Source: Linderina pennispora
Lineage: Eukaryota; Kickxellomycota; Kickxellomycetes; Kickxellales; Kickxellaceae
Direction of reading: 5' to 3'
Assembly (NCBI RefSeq): GCF_002104995.1
Contig: NW_024468313.1
Span: 1-46,080 of the forward strand
Length of the DNA stretch: 46,080 nucleotides
This document shows positions 28,736 through 38,550 of this stretch, in pieces. The position numbers and the translations under genes were made by a program. The notes below the pieces were generated by a model, which did no database searches, had not been told where the DNA came from, and saw only the letters and a list, made by a program, of their open reading frames with translations. How positions within the stretch are numbered: the stretch's first letter is position 1; the number at the start of each line of letters is the position of its first letter.

Positions 28736-29194
28736 GTTTCCTTCTCCCCGACCAAACCTTGTCCATTTAGCAAACTTTAATCTCCCAGTTTTGTACCAAA
28801 AAATACTCGCATTCCAAAAATCAAGATCAAAAAATAGCGCAGCTGACGTGTTTCATGCGCTGCTGGCGCCAGCGCAACGCCAGGTCAAACTCATGCGCAC
28901 CGCAGAGCTCGGATCTTAGTAATTGCTTTTTTGAGCTATGTGCATGCGACTCCCCTGAGACCCCTTAAATTAACGAGTATCGCCAGCGCGCAAATAACCG
29001 GCATTTCGCTTGTGCTTTGTAGGACGTGAAGATGGACAGGGCTCTTATTGCACAATCTTAAACAACTTATACACTGCAAAGCAACATTTTGCGATGGGGC
29101 AAAAAATGTGGCGGGGTGCCACCTCGCAGTCTGGTATTGGGTAGTCGGAACGTTATCAACGAGAGCCTGCGCCAGCAAGCAACACGCTGGAGAT
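28736..29194. other. Spacer between convergent genes
   Basis: Holds the 3' ends of NADP-GDH (plus) and RPL5 (minus). No gene was seen. Confidence 0.5.
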
Positions 29195-30498
29195 TTACTC
29201 CTGGGCGCGCTTGAAGGCCTCGATCTTCTGGCGGACGCGGTCCTTGCGCTGCTTCGAGTTGAGGGCAACACGGTTGAAGCGCTTGTACGAGCCAGCAGCC
29301 TTCTTCTCGGTGGGCTTGGCCGACGGGTCGGCACGGATGGCCTTGTGGGCCGCGGCGTACATGTCCTCAAGGTCGTCGGCGGAGACACCGGCGGCGATGA
29401 AGCGCGAGAACTGGCGCTTGTAGCGGTCCTCGTCCTCCTCCTGGAGAGTGCGCATGTAGTCGGCGACGTGACCACCGTAGATGTAGCTGCGGAGGGTCTC
29501 GGCATCGAGCTCCTCGGACTCGACATCGAAGCCAGGGAAGCGGCGCTCCGAGTGCGGCACGAAGATGCCACCGTCCGAGGCACCCTTCATGGCGGCGAAG
29601 ACCTTGGCACCGGTGGTGGTGCGCTTCAGACCAACATCAAGGAAGGCCTTGAACGGGCGGGGACCGTCCTCGATGGCCTCGACCTCCTGGACGGAGCCGT
29701 CGATCTCGGGGAAGCCCTCGTACTTGTCAGCGAGGCCAACCTTGGTCAGGGCGCGGCGGGCGACCAGGAGACCAGTGGCGTAGGCAGCAGCCCAGTTGGT
29801 CAGACCAACCTTGACACCGTAGCGGGGCAGCTCGTGCGAGTAGGCGGCGGCCAGGACAACGTCACCGACGATCTTGGCGTACACGATCTGGCAGATCACG
29901 TCAGTGTTGGTGAAGCGGACGACCAGGCGGTACTTGGGGGCGTTGTACTTGTTCTTGGCCTGAGTGACCAGGCGCTTGCGAGCAAAGTAGTCGGTCTTGC
30001 CCTCTATAATGCAAACAGTGCCGGAATTGGGTTTAGTTTACATCGTCCGAATTCGGCTGTTCAAAAAGGCACCAGCATACGCCAGCTGCGGCGAACTCGG
30101 CAGGCGGGGGATCGTCTTTGGTCAGATAGGGGCGAAAGATTTGATCATCACCAAGAGCACGACTCGTTGGAAGGCTCCTGAAACTCGGATGAACTATACT
30201 TTTATACATCATCACACCAGAGAGCTTGCCCCGCCCGCGTCAAAGCACTGCGCGTCAAGCAGATGAAATATACGTACCACGGCGACGACGGTACTTGACC
30301 TGGTAGCGCTTGAAGTAAGCCTTGTTCTTCTGCTGCTTAACGAACGGCTACAAGGTGTGCGGATTTGAAATTCGGCGTCGTCTGAAATTAGCAAAAACAG
30401 CATCCCGCCAGTAGTTTAATATCGAAAGCCAACAGAGTCTATTGCAATTTGCTCTGATGCTGCGTCCTCTCCCCGCTGGGATCTCTGATGCGTACCAT
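29195..30498 (-). CDS. RPL5: 60S ribosomal protein L5 (uL18), two introns
   Basis: Exons on the minus strand are 30498-30496 (the ATG alone), 30347-30278 and 30003-29195, encoding 293 residues, close to the yeast length of 297. L5 binds 5S rRNA with L11 and carries it into the 60S subunit. Conserved features include FVKQQKNKAYFKRYQVKYRR, EGKTDYFARKRLVTQ, YRLVVRFTNTDVICQI, AYSHELPRYGVKVGLTNWAA, GLKRTTTGAKVF, and the basic C-terminus. Splice sites are GTACGC...TTGTAG (148 nt) and GTACGT...TTATAG (274 nt); both keep the frame and recreate conserved RRRREGK. Intron 2 carries a box C/D snoRNA candidate. Strong C-ending codon bias agrees with high expression. Confidence 0.95.
30004..30277 (-). other. 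RPL5 intron 2, 274 nt
   Basis: Donor GTACGT, acceptor TTATAG. It is much longer than the transporter intron (79 nt), and the extra length is accounted for by the snoRNA candidate. Confidence 0.9.
30116..30222 (-). ncRNA. Candidate box C/D snoRNA inside RPL5 intron 2
   Basis: On the minus strand: box C GTGATGA at 30215-30209, box C' GTGATGA at 30151-30145, box D CTGA at 30125-30122, and a possible degenerate box D' CCGA at 30188-30185. Sequences just outside C and D can pair (TCTGG with CCAAAGA, one mismatch), giving the terminal stem. Directly upstream of box D, 14 nt (30139-30126) are complementary to AUAGGGGCGAAAGA, a strongly conserved segment of large-subunit rRNA; the fifth-nucleotide rule points to the second G of GGGG for 2'-O-methylation. 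Upstream of D', about 10-12 nt can pair with the conserved GGUGAACUAUGC of the same rRNA, with G-U pairs. Vertebrate RPL5 introns also host snoRNAs (U21), so the location is plausible. Confidence 0.75.
30348..30495 (-). other. RPL5 intron 1, 148 nt, directly after the ATG
   Basis: Donor ATG|GTACGC, acceptor CCTTGTAG|CCG. The first coding exon is only the start codon, a layout common in fungal and animal ribosomal protein genes. Confidence 0.8.
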
Positions 30499-30877
30499 GA
30501 TGGATGCGAATAAAAATTTCCTTAGATACCCCGCTGGACTAATAAAGAGAAAGATCTCAGCCCGCTCCCTGAGTTGCACTAGCTGGTAAGCCCAGACGCA
30601 AACTGCGCCGCAGAAAAAAGTTTGATAATATCAACAGATCACCAGAGCAGCAGCGAAATATTAGATCAGATCAAGACCACCGGTCTGAGGCTTGCCATGG
30701 CAGCATTTGCCAAACAACGCCTTGCTTCTATGTATATGGTGCCGTATACGTGGCGCAAGACCCAGATATGCAGAGAGCACAAAAAATGCAGACCCATTGT
30801 ACTGTCAATACATAGAAATGTGGTTTTTTTTGGAGTGCTTTATATTAAAGAGATGGATGTACCAGGAGTTAAGCTTT
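30499..30877 (-). other. RPL5 promoter region
   Basis: Spacer between the RPL5 start and the 3' end of the next minus-strand gene. No TATA box stands out, as is usual for ribosomal protein genes. No gene was seen. Confidence 0.4.
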
Positions 30878-31360
30878 CTAGTAGGCAGCATAGGCGTTGT
30901 GGACAGGAGCGTGGTACTCGGGGACAGGAGCATGGTAGACCGGAGCTGGGGCGTGGTACTCGGGGACAGGAGCATGGTAGACCGGAGCTGGGGCGTGGTA
31001 CTCGGGGACAGGGGCGTGGTAGACCGGGGCAACATAAACCGGGGCAGGCGCATGGTACTCAGGGACAGGAGCGTGATACTCAGGGACAGGCGCGTGGTAC
31101 ACGGGGGCGGGAGCATGGTACTCCGGAACCGGGGCGTGGTACTCGGGGACAGGAGCATGGTACTCGGGCTTGGGAGCAGGAGCGTGGTACTCGGGGACAG
31201 GAGCGTGGTACTCGGGCTTGGGAGCAGGAGCATGGTACTCAGGGGCAGGAGCATGGTACTCAGGCTTGGGGGCGGCCACGTAAGCGGGCTTGGCCTCATA
31301 AGCTCCCTCACCAGCGAGGGCAACAGCGACAAGGGTAGCGACGGCAGCGAAGGTCTTCAT
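30878..31360 (-). CDS. Secreted PEYHAPxP repeat protein, 160 residues
   Basis: ATG 31360 starts a signal peptide (MKTFAAVATLVAVALAGEGA). Nearly all of the rest consists of about fifteen units PEYHAPAP, PEYHAPVP and PVYHAPVP, ending with HNAYAAY. The regular Pro/Tyr/His octapeptide with no catalytic domain suggests a structural wall or matrix protein; Tyr could allow cross-linking and His metal binding, both inference. It resembles insect cuticle and fungal proline-rich proteins in style only. A TATA box lies about 120 bp upstream. The frame is intact. Confidence 0.85.
   Translation of the reverse strand: MKTFAAVATLVAVALAGEGAYEAKPAYVAAPKPEYHAPAPEYHAPAPKPEYHAPVPEYHAPAPKPEYHAPVPEYHAPVPEYHAPAPVYHAPVPEYHAPVPEYHAPAPVYVAPVYHAPVPEYHAPAPVYHAPVPEYHAPAPVYHAPVPEYHAPVHNAYAAY
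30890..31290 (-). repeat. 24-bp coding repeat (PEYHAPxP)
   Basis: About fifteen copies of a 24-bp unit, plus-strand form gtggtactcggggacaggag, fill the gene. Longer 48- and 66-bp blocks are duplicated as well. Confidence 0.85.
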
Positions 31361-31480
31361 GGTTGATGTAATTACGTGGGGTTAATGTGTACTCTGGGCA
31401 GAGAGCAATGGAGAGGAGCGAAGAAGCAAATGAGGAATGGCTATGACAAGTCATTTCCGGGACCGGACTACCTTCCAGCA

Positions 31481-31486
31481 TTTATA
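31481..31486 (-). promoter_or_regulatory. TATA box of the PEYHAPxP gene
   Basis: GCATATAAATGC on the minus strand, about 120 bp upstream of ATG 31360. Confidence 0.65.
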
Positions 31487-31489
31487 TGC

Positions 31490-32187
31490 GACTTGCTGGC
31501 TGCCATTGGAGACCGGGGCGACTCGAGTTTGCACTTTACAGCCTGCTCACAACGACAGGTTGTGTTGTGCGAATTTGCTCAGGCTGTTGACTATATTCTC
31601 GCAGCCACTGCGTTGCGCAATAGTGCCACTGGTCTGTGTTTGCGTCTCACGCAGATTCCTTGCCAGGCAAGAGCCATATTCACAGTGTTTGCGGCTGGCT
31701 GGCAGCAGCTAGCCAGATGTCGAAATGGCCGCGAGGATATTGTTCTGCGGGGAAGGAAAATGCCAGCGGCTTATGCTGGCCAATTCCACCATGTACACTA
31801 GCGCAGTGAATAAACCCCTTGGTCTATATTGTCCTGTAATATAATCGCTGGCAGTCTACTAAATGGTAAACAAGAACAAACAGCTTGGGCGCTGGCTGTT
31901 GATATTGGAAGACCTTGCGCCACACGTATTGACCTATGCACTATTCCCGATGCTCCAGCTGCAGAATATGTGGCGCGAGAATAAGGATATTCGAAACAGC
32001 TCCTTAGGACAGACAGCATACTAGCCCGTAGACCGAAGGGGTTTGTGTATGTTTGCCCTTCTTCACCCTCTTTGCCAATCAACCAATTCCATTCACGTCT
32101 CCCCTCTCCCTACCTTTACGAACCCGAACGAAACCCGCTTGCTCATTGCGATACCTTCGTCACGACCTTTACGACAGCCAAACAAAC
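31490..32187. other. Divergent promoter region
   Basis: Lies between two secreted-protein genes that point away from each other. The plus-side leader (about 32050-32180) is C/T-rich. No gene was seen. Confidence 0.45.
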
Positions 32188-33252
32188 ATGCGCTTATTTG
32201 CGATTCCTACCATGGCCTTGGCCATGGGACCAGTTCTAGCACTTCCAACTCCTCAGGATCCGTTTGCAGCAGTGGCAAACGGCCTGGAGGCTTCGATTTA
32301 CGCAAATGTCGCGGATGCACTTGCGCTAGACCCGAACCTTGAGGCAGCTGGATACCTACCTCAGCCACCTGTGCCACAGGTTCCATCTACCATCCCTGGA
32401 TACGAAACAGCTGCTACTCAGCAATTCCTGGGTACTGCAGTTCCTGCAGCATATGATTCGGCTGCCCCGGCGGCACCAGCTGCTCCTGTGGCTCCTATGG
32501 CTCCTATGGCTCCTGTGATTGCGGGCACCACTGGGTATGCCGCTGAAACGCTTCCTGGAGCAGTTCCCGAGGAACAACTTACTCCTGATGTCTATGCTCC
32601 GGCGCCCGCACCCATTGACTCTGCACCATATGGCGCTCAGGCCGAAGCTCCTGCCCCCGCTCCTGTTCCCGCTCCTACTCCTGTTCCCGCTCCTGCTCCT
32701 GTCCCAGTCCCGTTGCCTGTGCCAGTTGCTGCCCCGGCTCCCATCAACAAAGCTGCATATGCAGGTGGTCGTAATACGCCTCTATATGCTCCTGAGTCGC
32801 TGCCTGCCCCACTCAACACTGCCGGTTATGATACTGCTGCTCTGCCAGAGGTTCCTGCTGGCTATGCCGCTGGTGCTCCCGCTGTACCTGTCGATATTCC
32901 CGAGCTGCTGCCAGCCCCAGCTGGCAACGCTGCTGATATTCCCCACCAACCGTATGAATCTCTAAATCCCGAAAGCCCGTCGTACTCCCCACCTGCGCCT
33001 GCTGTCCCTGGAGACGTTCCTACTGGCCAGATCCCAACCGGTCCCATTGCGACACCTGCAGACTACAATACTGTAGGAGAGAATCCTGCAGCATACCCGG
33101 ACAATGGTGGTGCTAATCCGTTCAACTTCTTAATGCAAGGGCTCACTGATAGCTTCAATGGCTTGGTTAATGGGCTTTCCGGATACGCCAGTGACCCGAT
33201 GCCTGTCGACGACAGCATACCTGTTGCTGCCCCAGCCGTTGCTGGTTCCTGA
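32188..33252 (+). CDS. Secreted Pro/Ala-rich protein, 354 residues
   Basis: ATG 32188 starts a signal peptide (MRLFAIPTMALAMGPVLALP); an earlier in-frame ATG at 32053 lies in the C/T-rich leader and would displace it. The mature part has a short helical segment (DPFAAVANGLEASIYANVAD), then Pro/Ala/Val-rich sequence with AAPAAPVAPMAPMAP and [16 protein letters not shown] runs, repeated Tyr-Ala/Glu-Leu-Pro segments, and an end with NPFNFLMQGLTDSFNGLVNG. No basic tail and no Cys pattern are seen. It is probably another wall or surface protein related in style to the 17.5-kb Ala-Pro protein, with higher complexity. The frame is intact. Confidence 0.8.
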   Translation: MRLFAIPTMALAMGPVLALPTPQDPFAAVANGLEASIYANVADALALDPNLEAAGYLPQPPVPQVPSTIPGYETAATQQFLGTAVPAAYDSAAPAAPAAPVAPMAPMAPVIAGTTGYAAETLPGAVPEEQLTPDVYAPAPAPIDSAPYGAQAEAPAPAPVPAPTPVPAPAPVPVPLPVPVAAPAPINKAAYAGGRNTPLYAPESLPAPLNTAGYDTAALPEVPAGYAAGAPAVPVDIPELLPAPAGNAADIPHQPYESLNPESPSYSPPAPAVPGDVPTGQIPTGPIATPADYNTVGENPAAYPDNGGANPFNFLMQGLTDSFNGLVNGLSGYASDPMPVDDSIPVAAPAVAGS

Positions 33253-33537
33253 GTGCGTGCATGCTGAACAATAAGAATTAGTTTTTTGTAAAAATGTGTT
33301 CGTCACACCCGGTATCTACCCTTGTTTCTACCCCGTATTTTCCTCGTTCTAACTATGTTTCTACCATCGTTTCAATCCTGTTATCACAATACATGTCTTT
33401 CACAGCATTTATTCATCGGCAACCTCCATACAGGTTTATGATCTATGTCCTGCAATAGCGATCACGCCCGGCACATGTTTTTAGGCACTCCCCCGCCAAC
33501 CAGCGTCGCAGAGTGCCTATTTAATTCTATACACGCA

Positions 33538-34026
33538 TTACTGGCTCTTGCCAGTTTCGTCCGGCTTCGCTTCTGTCTTTGTCTTTTGGCCCTCATCGCT
33601 CTCCACTTTGCCTCCCTCGGTGGCTGCCTTCTCCGCAGCCTGCTTTTCAGCCATCTCCTGCTCAGCCTTCAATTTCTCCTGGGCCCATTCCATCTCTATC
33701 CGCTCCCTAGCGCGAATGACCTTTGCTTGCAAGTAAAGCGAGCCGCCCTTCTTCGGATCGTTAGCAGCAAACAAATGCTCGTACTTCTTTAGCATCGACT
33801 CCTTGTCGTTGGCGTCGTCCAGGTTCAGGATCTTCAGTGACTCATCGACTGTGATTCCTGACGCCTTTGTCATCTTGTCGCCGTCAGCGACTGCCTTCAT
33901 GTTGCCAGCGGCGGCGCGCGCGGCCGCAGAGTTTATGTTTGCCTGTTTGTAGGCGTCAACAAATGCCCGGCCGACAATGCGTGTGCCTGTGGCGAGCATG
34001 TTAATAATTGCCTTCGGTGCTGACAT
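33538..34026 (-). CDS. PAM16: Pam16/Tim16, J-like subunit of the mitochondrial import motor
   Basis: An intact 162-residue protein. The N-terminus (APKAIINMLATGTRIVGRAF) is the hydrophobic matrix-side segment. The degenerate J domain follows (about residues 56-115: SGITVDESLKILNLDD, MLKKYEHLFAANDPKKGGSL, YLQAKVIRARERIE); NDP replaces HPD, as expected for this regulatory partner of Pam18. Pam16 holds Pam18 at the TIM23 channel and restrains activation of mtHsp70. The C-terminal 45 residues are a charged extension (Glu/Lys/Ala-rich) longer than in yeast. It shares a 317-bp promoter region with SEC3 on the other strand. Confidence 0.93.
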   Translation of the reverse strand: MSAPKAIINMLATGTRIVGRAFVDAYKQANINSAAARAAAGNMKAVADGDKMTKASGITVDESLKILNLDDANDKESMLKKYEHLFAANDPKKGGSLYLQAKVIRARERIEMEWAQEKLKAEQEMAEKQAAEKAATEGGKVESDEGQKTKTEAKPDETGKSQ

Positions 34027-34343
34027 TTTTATCGTGCCTTAGAACTGTAACTAGTGAAAGGAAAGGTGCAAGAAGAAAGGAAATGGTACGAAGATAAGAG
34101 CGGGTTCGGCGAATTGGCGGCCGTGAAAGTGCGAAAAAGCGTCGCTCTCGGTAAGATTTTTGGACTGATCGGCTCAGTTCCCGATTGACAGCGAGCCACG
34201 GCTCTGCCATCGAGCAGGCACCTGGTGTGGTCTGCATCACGACGTCAGTCGCAGAGAAGCGCCTGGGCGGGTCGCCAAAGCGGCTACGTATTTTTGCCCT
34301 CTTTCTCCACCGAATTTCCACACATTTTCAGCATTCACAAAAG
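34027..34343. promoter_or_regulatory. Shared divergent promoter of PAM16 and SEC3
   Basis: Only 317 bp separate the two start codons. No TATA box stands out on either side, in contrast to the secreted-protein genes, which fits housekeeping expression. Confidence 0.55.
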
Positions 34344-37300
34344 ATGGCTTCAAAGACAGAGGCGGCCAAAGTCAAGGCAATTGCCGACACGCTCCGCCGA
34401 CAGATATTCATTGGCGTCGAGGCTACAGCCGCGCAAGAAAATGCAGCCAAAGCAAGCTCGGGCGGGCAGCAGCCACGGCGCGAGCGACTACTCAATGTGC
34501 TGAGCGTCATGGAGCGCGACAGCACCAAGAGCTCGAGCACAGCCAAACCACGTATCTTCTGTATCACGGTAAAGCGGAACCGCAAGTTGCGCCTGCATAA
34601 GGTGAAGATGAACGGCAACATTGCGGTAATTAGCAAAACCTGGGGTGTTGACGACGTCAAGGTGATCGAGTTCAAGGAGCCGACACGATTCTCGCTGCAC
34701 CTGAGCCACAAGTACGACCTCACGTCGGCTGATGCGACACTCGTCGAGGGGTTCGTGCTGATGCTCGTCAACTTTTGCAACAAGTATTCGGCCAAGCCGC
34801 CAAAGTACATTAACACGGTGTCGGGCGGTGCTGGCGGGCCAGTGCCGGCTGGTGGTATGGGCAACAATCGTCCCAAGACAGCATATGCCAAGAATGTGCA
34901 GCAGCAGCAACAGCAGCAACAGCAGATGCCTGGCACGTCTCCACACACCCCACAGCTTGATGCCAGGGCATTGGGGAAGCAGCAAGGAGTGGGTGCGAAT
35001 GGTGAAATCGCGTCGAGAAGTGGCTCAAGACAGCCGCAGCAGCAGCAACAACAGCAGCAGCCGCAGACGCGTCAGCACCACAGCCGGATGCCAAGCGAGC
35101 AGACCGCAGTGATGCGTCGCATGACAAAGTACGTTGCAGACCATGGGGGAGATGTGTCGGCGCTAGTCCCAATGGGCGCCCAGCCATCCGACGGAATGCC
35201 GGAGAACGTCATGGACACCATTGGATTCGACGATGACGGGGATGACGCAGAAGAACTACTACTCGACGAGGCATTCATGCTGTCTGCCGACGAGCTGGTC
35301 GGCGATTTTGGATGGCGTGCCAACATCGATGCTGCTCAGCTCGAATCGCGTTTACTGGGCGAGTTGCACAAGCTCGAGTCAGAGAATGTGCTGGATATGC
35401 TGGAGGCTGACAAGCAAGTACCAAAGATTGTCAAGGAGCTCGACCAGGCGATTGCACATCTGGAGGAGATGGACGAGATGCTGCGGTTCTACAGCCTTGA
35501 GCTCGAGTCAATGGACGATGATGTGCGCAAGATCCAGCTGGAGAACGAGAACCTGAAGATCGAGGAGGAAAACCAGCAGCGGCTACTTGTGGAGCTAGAG
35601 AAGATCCTAAAGACCATCACACTATCGGAGGAGGAGCTGCAGACTCTGCGAAACGAATCCCTCGAGACCACCTCCGGCATTGAGCGTGTCGAGCGCGTGG
35701 CGGCCTCGCTGAAGCGCATGCTGGGAACAACGCCCAGCGGAAATCTCGGTGGGCTGGAGGCTACCCATGAGAAGCTGAAAAAATACGAGTTTTATAGCTC
35801 CAACTTTTCGACGCGTGTGTACGACTACCTCAAGGTCATGTTCCAGTTCAAGGTCGACGGTGTTATGAACGACAAGTCACGTCTTGGGGTTCGTGGGATC
35901 CGCCTGCTGTCTGGTCCTGATCCGGTACACAAGGAAGTGATCAAGTATGTTGGACTCACACTCTGGCTCAAGGAGGCGAAGCCCTCAGCCGACAAGGATC
36001 TGCAAGGCTTGTACCTACAGTGTATGAACCAGCTATATACCCGACAGACCAAGGAACTGGTGGACTCGTGCCGACCGTACTTCTTCCGCTACCGCCATGA
36101 TGTGAGCGCCGGCGGAACCAATCCGATCGCGGAGTTCTCATTCTCAACCAATGTAGGTGCTGTCTCTGGTGCCCCTTCCACTGCATCCAACCGTAGACTC
36201 AGCCTTGACGGCATCAGCGGTGCAGCCCATATGGCTCTGGCAGGAGTTTCGAAGAGTGGCAACGATGCCAGCACAGCGGGAACCATGGGCGTTACCCCGA
36301 GCAGCGAAATGCAGCCTGCCGAGGCGTTCGCCAAGGCGGTGAAGAACGTCGTTGCCAACGTGATTGCCGAGCAGAACTTTGTGTCGGATCTATTTCACTA
36401 CGTACCCGCCGCACACATCCGTGCTGCGCGCCGTGGTCAAGCAAACGCTGCTGCAGCATTGGCTGGAGGCAACGGTGGTATTGACGATATGCAAGTCAAG
36501 GTTGGCGAGCACATTACCTTCTACAATTGGGTCACACAGAACGTTAGGCCCGTCGGCCACTGGGATGCACCGCGTACCAAGCTCGACTCAAAGGGTGTAG
36601 TTAGCAGCACTGTTCACTTCGGCACCGTCAAGGAGGTCAAGAGCATGCTGGACTTGCTGTTTGGAAATCTGGTCTCCCAAGTCGACTCGATGGTCGACAT
36701 GGGCACGCGATTCGACCCGTCACAGGCAATCGGCATGCTTGAGGTTGTGTGCGAAGCGCTTAGTTTGTGCCGCGGCAGCGACCAGGGGTTCCTGCTTAAC
36801 ATCCTGGAAAAGTGCCATGACAAGCTTGAAATGATCTTCCAGAACTTTGTCTCAGAGCAAGCACGCGCCATTGAAGCTACAAAGTTTGTGACCAAGAAGC
36901 GCGTTGGCGCGCTGCCTTATGCACGGATCTTCCCGAAATTCGTTGCTCATATCGAGGAACTGATTGGTAACAGCAGCTCGGAGGCACGTACAATCGTCGA
37001 CCGGGCGTATGGCCGCATCTCGCGACTTATCTTCGATTCGCTGGACTCGCAGCTGCGTGAGGCTGAGCGGAATGTGACGAAGCACTCGGATGACAAGGAT
37101 GCGCTGAAGGAGCAGCTCAACACATACGTCATGCTGCTCGAGAACCTGTTTGTTCTGCTCAACGGCCTACAGCTGTTCCGTACGGGCACTGCCAAGCCGT
37201 ACTTCAAGCCGACATTGGACCAGTACATTGAGCAGGCACAGACCCTGCAGCGCAAGGTGACCACAGCCTATAACCGCGACATGCTGAAGCGGCCGATGGG

Positions 37301-37637
37301 TAAAATGCTTGACTTCTTTGATGCCGTTGAGCGCGCTCTGGCGTCGAATAGCAACCCGCTGAACCTACCGAACCTGAACAAGTCGCAGCTTAAGAAGGTG
37401 ATCCAGTCGCACAACAGCAGTGCGATGCGCGAGAGTCTGAAGCAGTTGTATAAGCGTGTCGAGAAGCACTTTGTCAACGAGCCACGCCTGAAGCCAATTG
37501 TGTGGAAGGCGATGACTGAGGATGTCATTTCCAACTACCAGCGCATTGTGACGTTGCTGGCCAGGGCGTACCAGAGCACCAACATCACGCTTGAATATAC
37601 TCAGGCCGACCTCAAACGCTGGTGCGATGAGCACTAG
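34344..37637 (+). CDS. SEC3: Exocyst complex subunit Sec3
   Basis: An intact, intron-free protein of 1097 residues starting MASKTEAAKVKAIADTLRR; the frame is open further upstream but without a better ATG. The N-terminal domain (RIFCITVKRNRKLRLHKVKM through VEGFVLMLVNFCNKYS, about residues 65-155) is the cryptic PH fold that binds PIP2 and Rho-type GTPases. Next come two Gln-rich tracts (34899-34925 and 35034-35061), a linker, a coiled coil (about residues 350-450: DDDVRKIQLENENLKIEEEN), and the long helical C-terminal half typical of exocyst subunits, ending RAYQSTNITLEYTQADLKRW. Sec3 marks exocytic sites and tethers vesicles at growing tips. Confidence 0.93.
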   Translation: MASKTEAAKVKAIADTLRRQIFIGVEATAAQENAAKASSGGQQPRRERLLNVLSVMERDSTKSSSTAKPRIFCITVKRNRKLRLHKVKMNGNIAVISKTWGVDDVKVIEFKEPTRFSLHLSHKYDLTSADATLVEGFVLMLVNFCNKYSAKPPKYINTVSGGAGGPVPAGGMGNNRPKTAYAKNVQQQQQQQQQMPGTSPHTPQLDARALGKQQGVGANGEIASRSGSRQPQQQQQQQQPQTRQHHSRMPSEQTAVMRRMTKYVADHGGDVSALVPMGAQPSDGMPENVMDTIGFDDDGDDAEELLLDEAFMLSADELVGDFGWRANIDAAQLESRLLGELHKLESENVLDMLEADKQVPKIVKELDQAIAHLEEMDEMLRFYSLELESMDDDVRKIQLENENLKIEEENQQRLLVELEKILKTITLSEEELQTLRNESLETTSGIERVERVAASLKRMLGTTPSGNLGGLEATHEKLKKYEFYSSNFSTRVYDYLKVMFQFKVDGVMNDKSRLGVRGIRLLSGPDPVHKEVIKYVGLTLWLKEAKPSADKDLQGLYLQCMNQLYTRQTKELVDSCRPYFFRYRHDVSAGGTNPIAEFSFSTNVGAVSGAPSTASNRRLSLDGISGAAHMALAGVSKSGNDASTAGTMGVTPSSEMQPAEAFAKAVKNVVANVIAEQNFVSDLFHYVPAAHIRAARRGQANAAAALAGGNGGIDDMQVKVGEHITFYNWVTQNVRPVGHWDAPRTKLDSKGVVSSTVHFGTVKEVKSMLDLLFGNLVSQVDSMVDMGTRFDPSQAIGMLEVVCEALSLCRGSDQGFLLNILEKCHDKLEMIFQNFVSEQARAIEATKFVTKKRVGALPYARIFPKFVAHIEELIGNSSSEARTIVDRAYGRISRLIFDSLDSQLREAERNVTKHSDDKDALKEQLNTYVMLLENLFVLLNGLQLFRTGTAKPYFKPTLDQYIEQAQTLQRKVTTAYNRDMLKRPMGKMLDFFDAVERALASNSNPLNLPNLNKSQLKKVIQSHNSSAMRESLKQLYKRVEKHFVNEPRLKPIVWKAMTEDVISNYQRIVTLLARAYQSTNITLEYTQADLKRWCDEH

Positions 37638-38073
37638 AGCTTGAGCTACCACTTAGTCTATTGCCCCTCCTAATTAAAATGTATTTTCAGTCTACAACTC
37701 CCAACATGATGGCTATATGAAAGCTGTGAAGTTGGAAATTGGGTGGCAGGCTGATTTAGAGATATGAAGTCTCACCACAATGGGTGCACGGAGCTAGACG
37801 CCAGAGTCAGGAATTATGTTTGCGGTGTGACTGGCAGAGCCAGTGCGGTAGTATGCCTCTCGCGCCTCTGTCTGGCGCTGGTTGTCTGCTGCCAATATAC
37901 GCACGCCTTGGGCTCCTCGGTGGATTGTCGAGCTGCCCCGTGCGCCGAGTCTGCACGTGCCCACTGCTGGTCCACCTGAGCTCTGCGACGTTTTCTGCTC
38001 AGCGGTGCTGCCGACCCGGGCCACGCGCTGTCTGCTGCGAGGTCAGATGGGGTACCTTTCAGCAAGAGAAAGC

Positions 38074-38097
38074 CAGCAGCAGCAGCAGCAGCAGCAG
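38074..38097. repeat. (CAG)8 microsatellite
   Basis: Eight perfect CAG copies in the spacer upstream of the F-box gene. Confidence 0.9.
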
Positions 38098-38550
38098 GGG
38101 CATCTGGCGAATGGGGTGTGTGTAAATATCAGCAGCGCGTGCAGCGAAATTGCTCCGTGCCTGGAATGCTCGCTGTCCCTGAACAGGTATCCTCGGCGCT
38201 GCTGTCTCTTATCGCGCCTGCGATCTAGCCGCCTATCGATGCCTGCTCCTGCCGCTCTCTGGTGCACTCGGCTCTGCTGTTTCATCTGTCTGCTCACTGC
38301 CGCCCCCCGTCTTTCGCCTGGCCTACCATTGCGCTGCTGGCGCTCCTGTCTTGTTTGCTGTCGCCTGATGTCATGTTTACCTCTTGCCTCCACTGGGCTG
38401 CTCAGACAGGCTGCAGCCAGGCCGCCAGGGTGGGTCCAGAAGGAAGAAAGCGACGCAGGCCATGGATGCGATGGGATGATGGGAGGCAAGGGAGGATCCG
38501 GATCTCTGCCAACTCAGAGGAGCGCATGCCTCAGCGGCCGGGAGCAGACA

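Noticed and set aside
29048..30181. 377-codon plus-strand frame opposite RPL5
   Set aside because: A codon-bias shadow of RPL5 that also runs through its intron.
30622..31338. 238-codon Arg/Gly-rich plus-strand frames
   Set aside because: Complement of the PEYHAPxP repeat gene, which has the signal peptide and TATA box.
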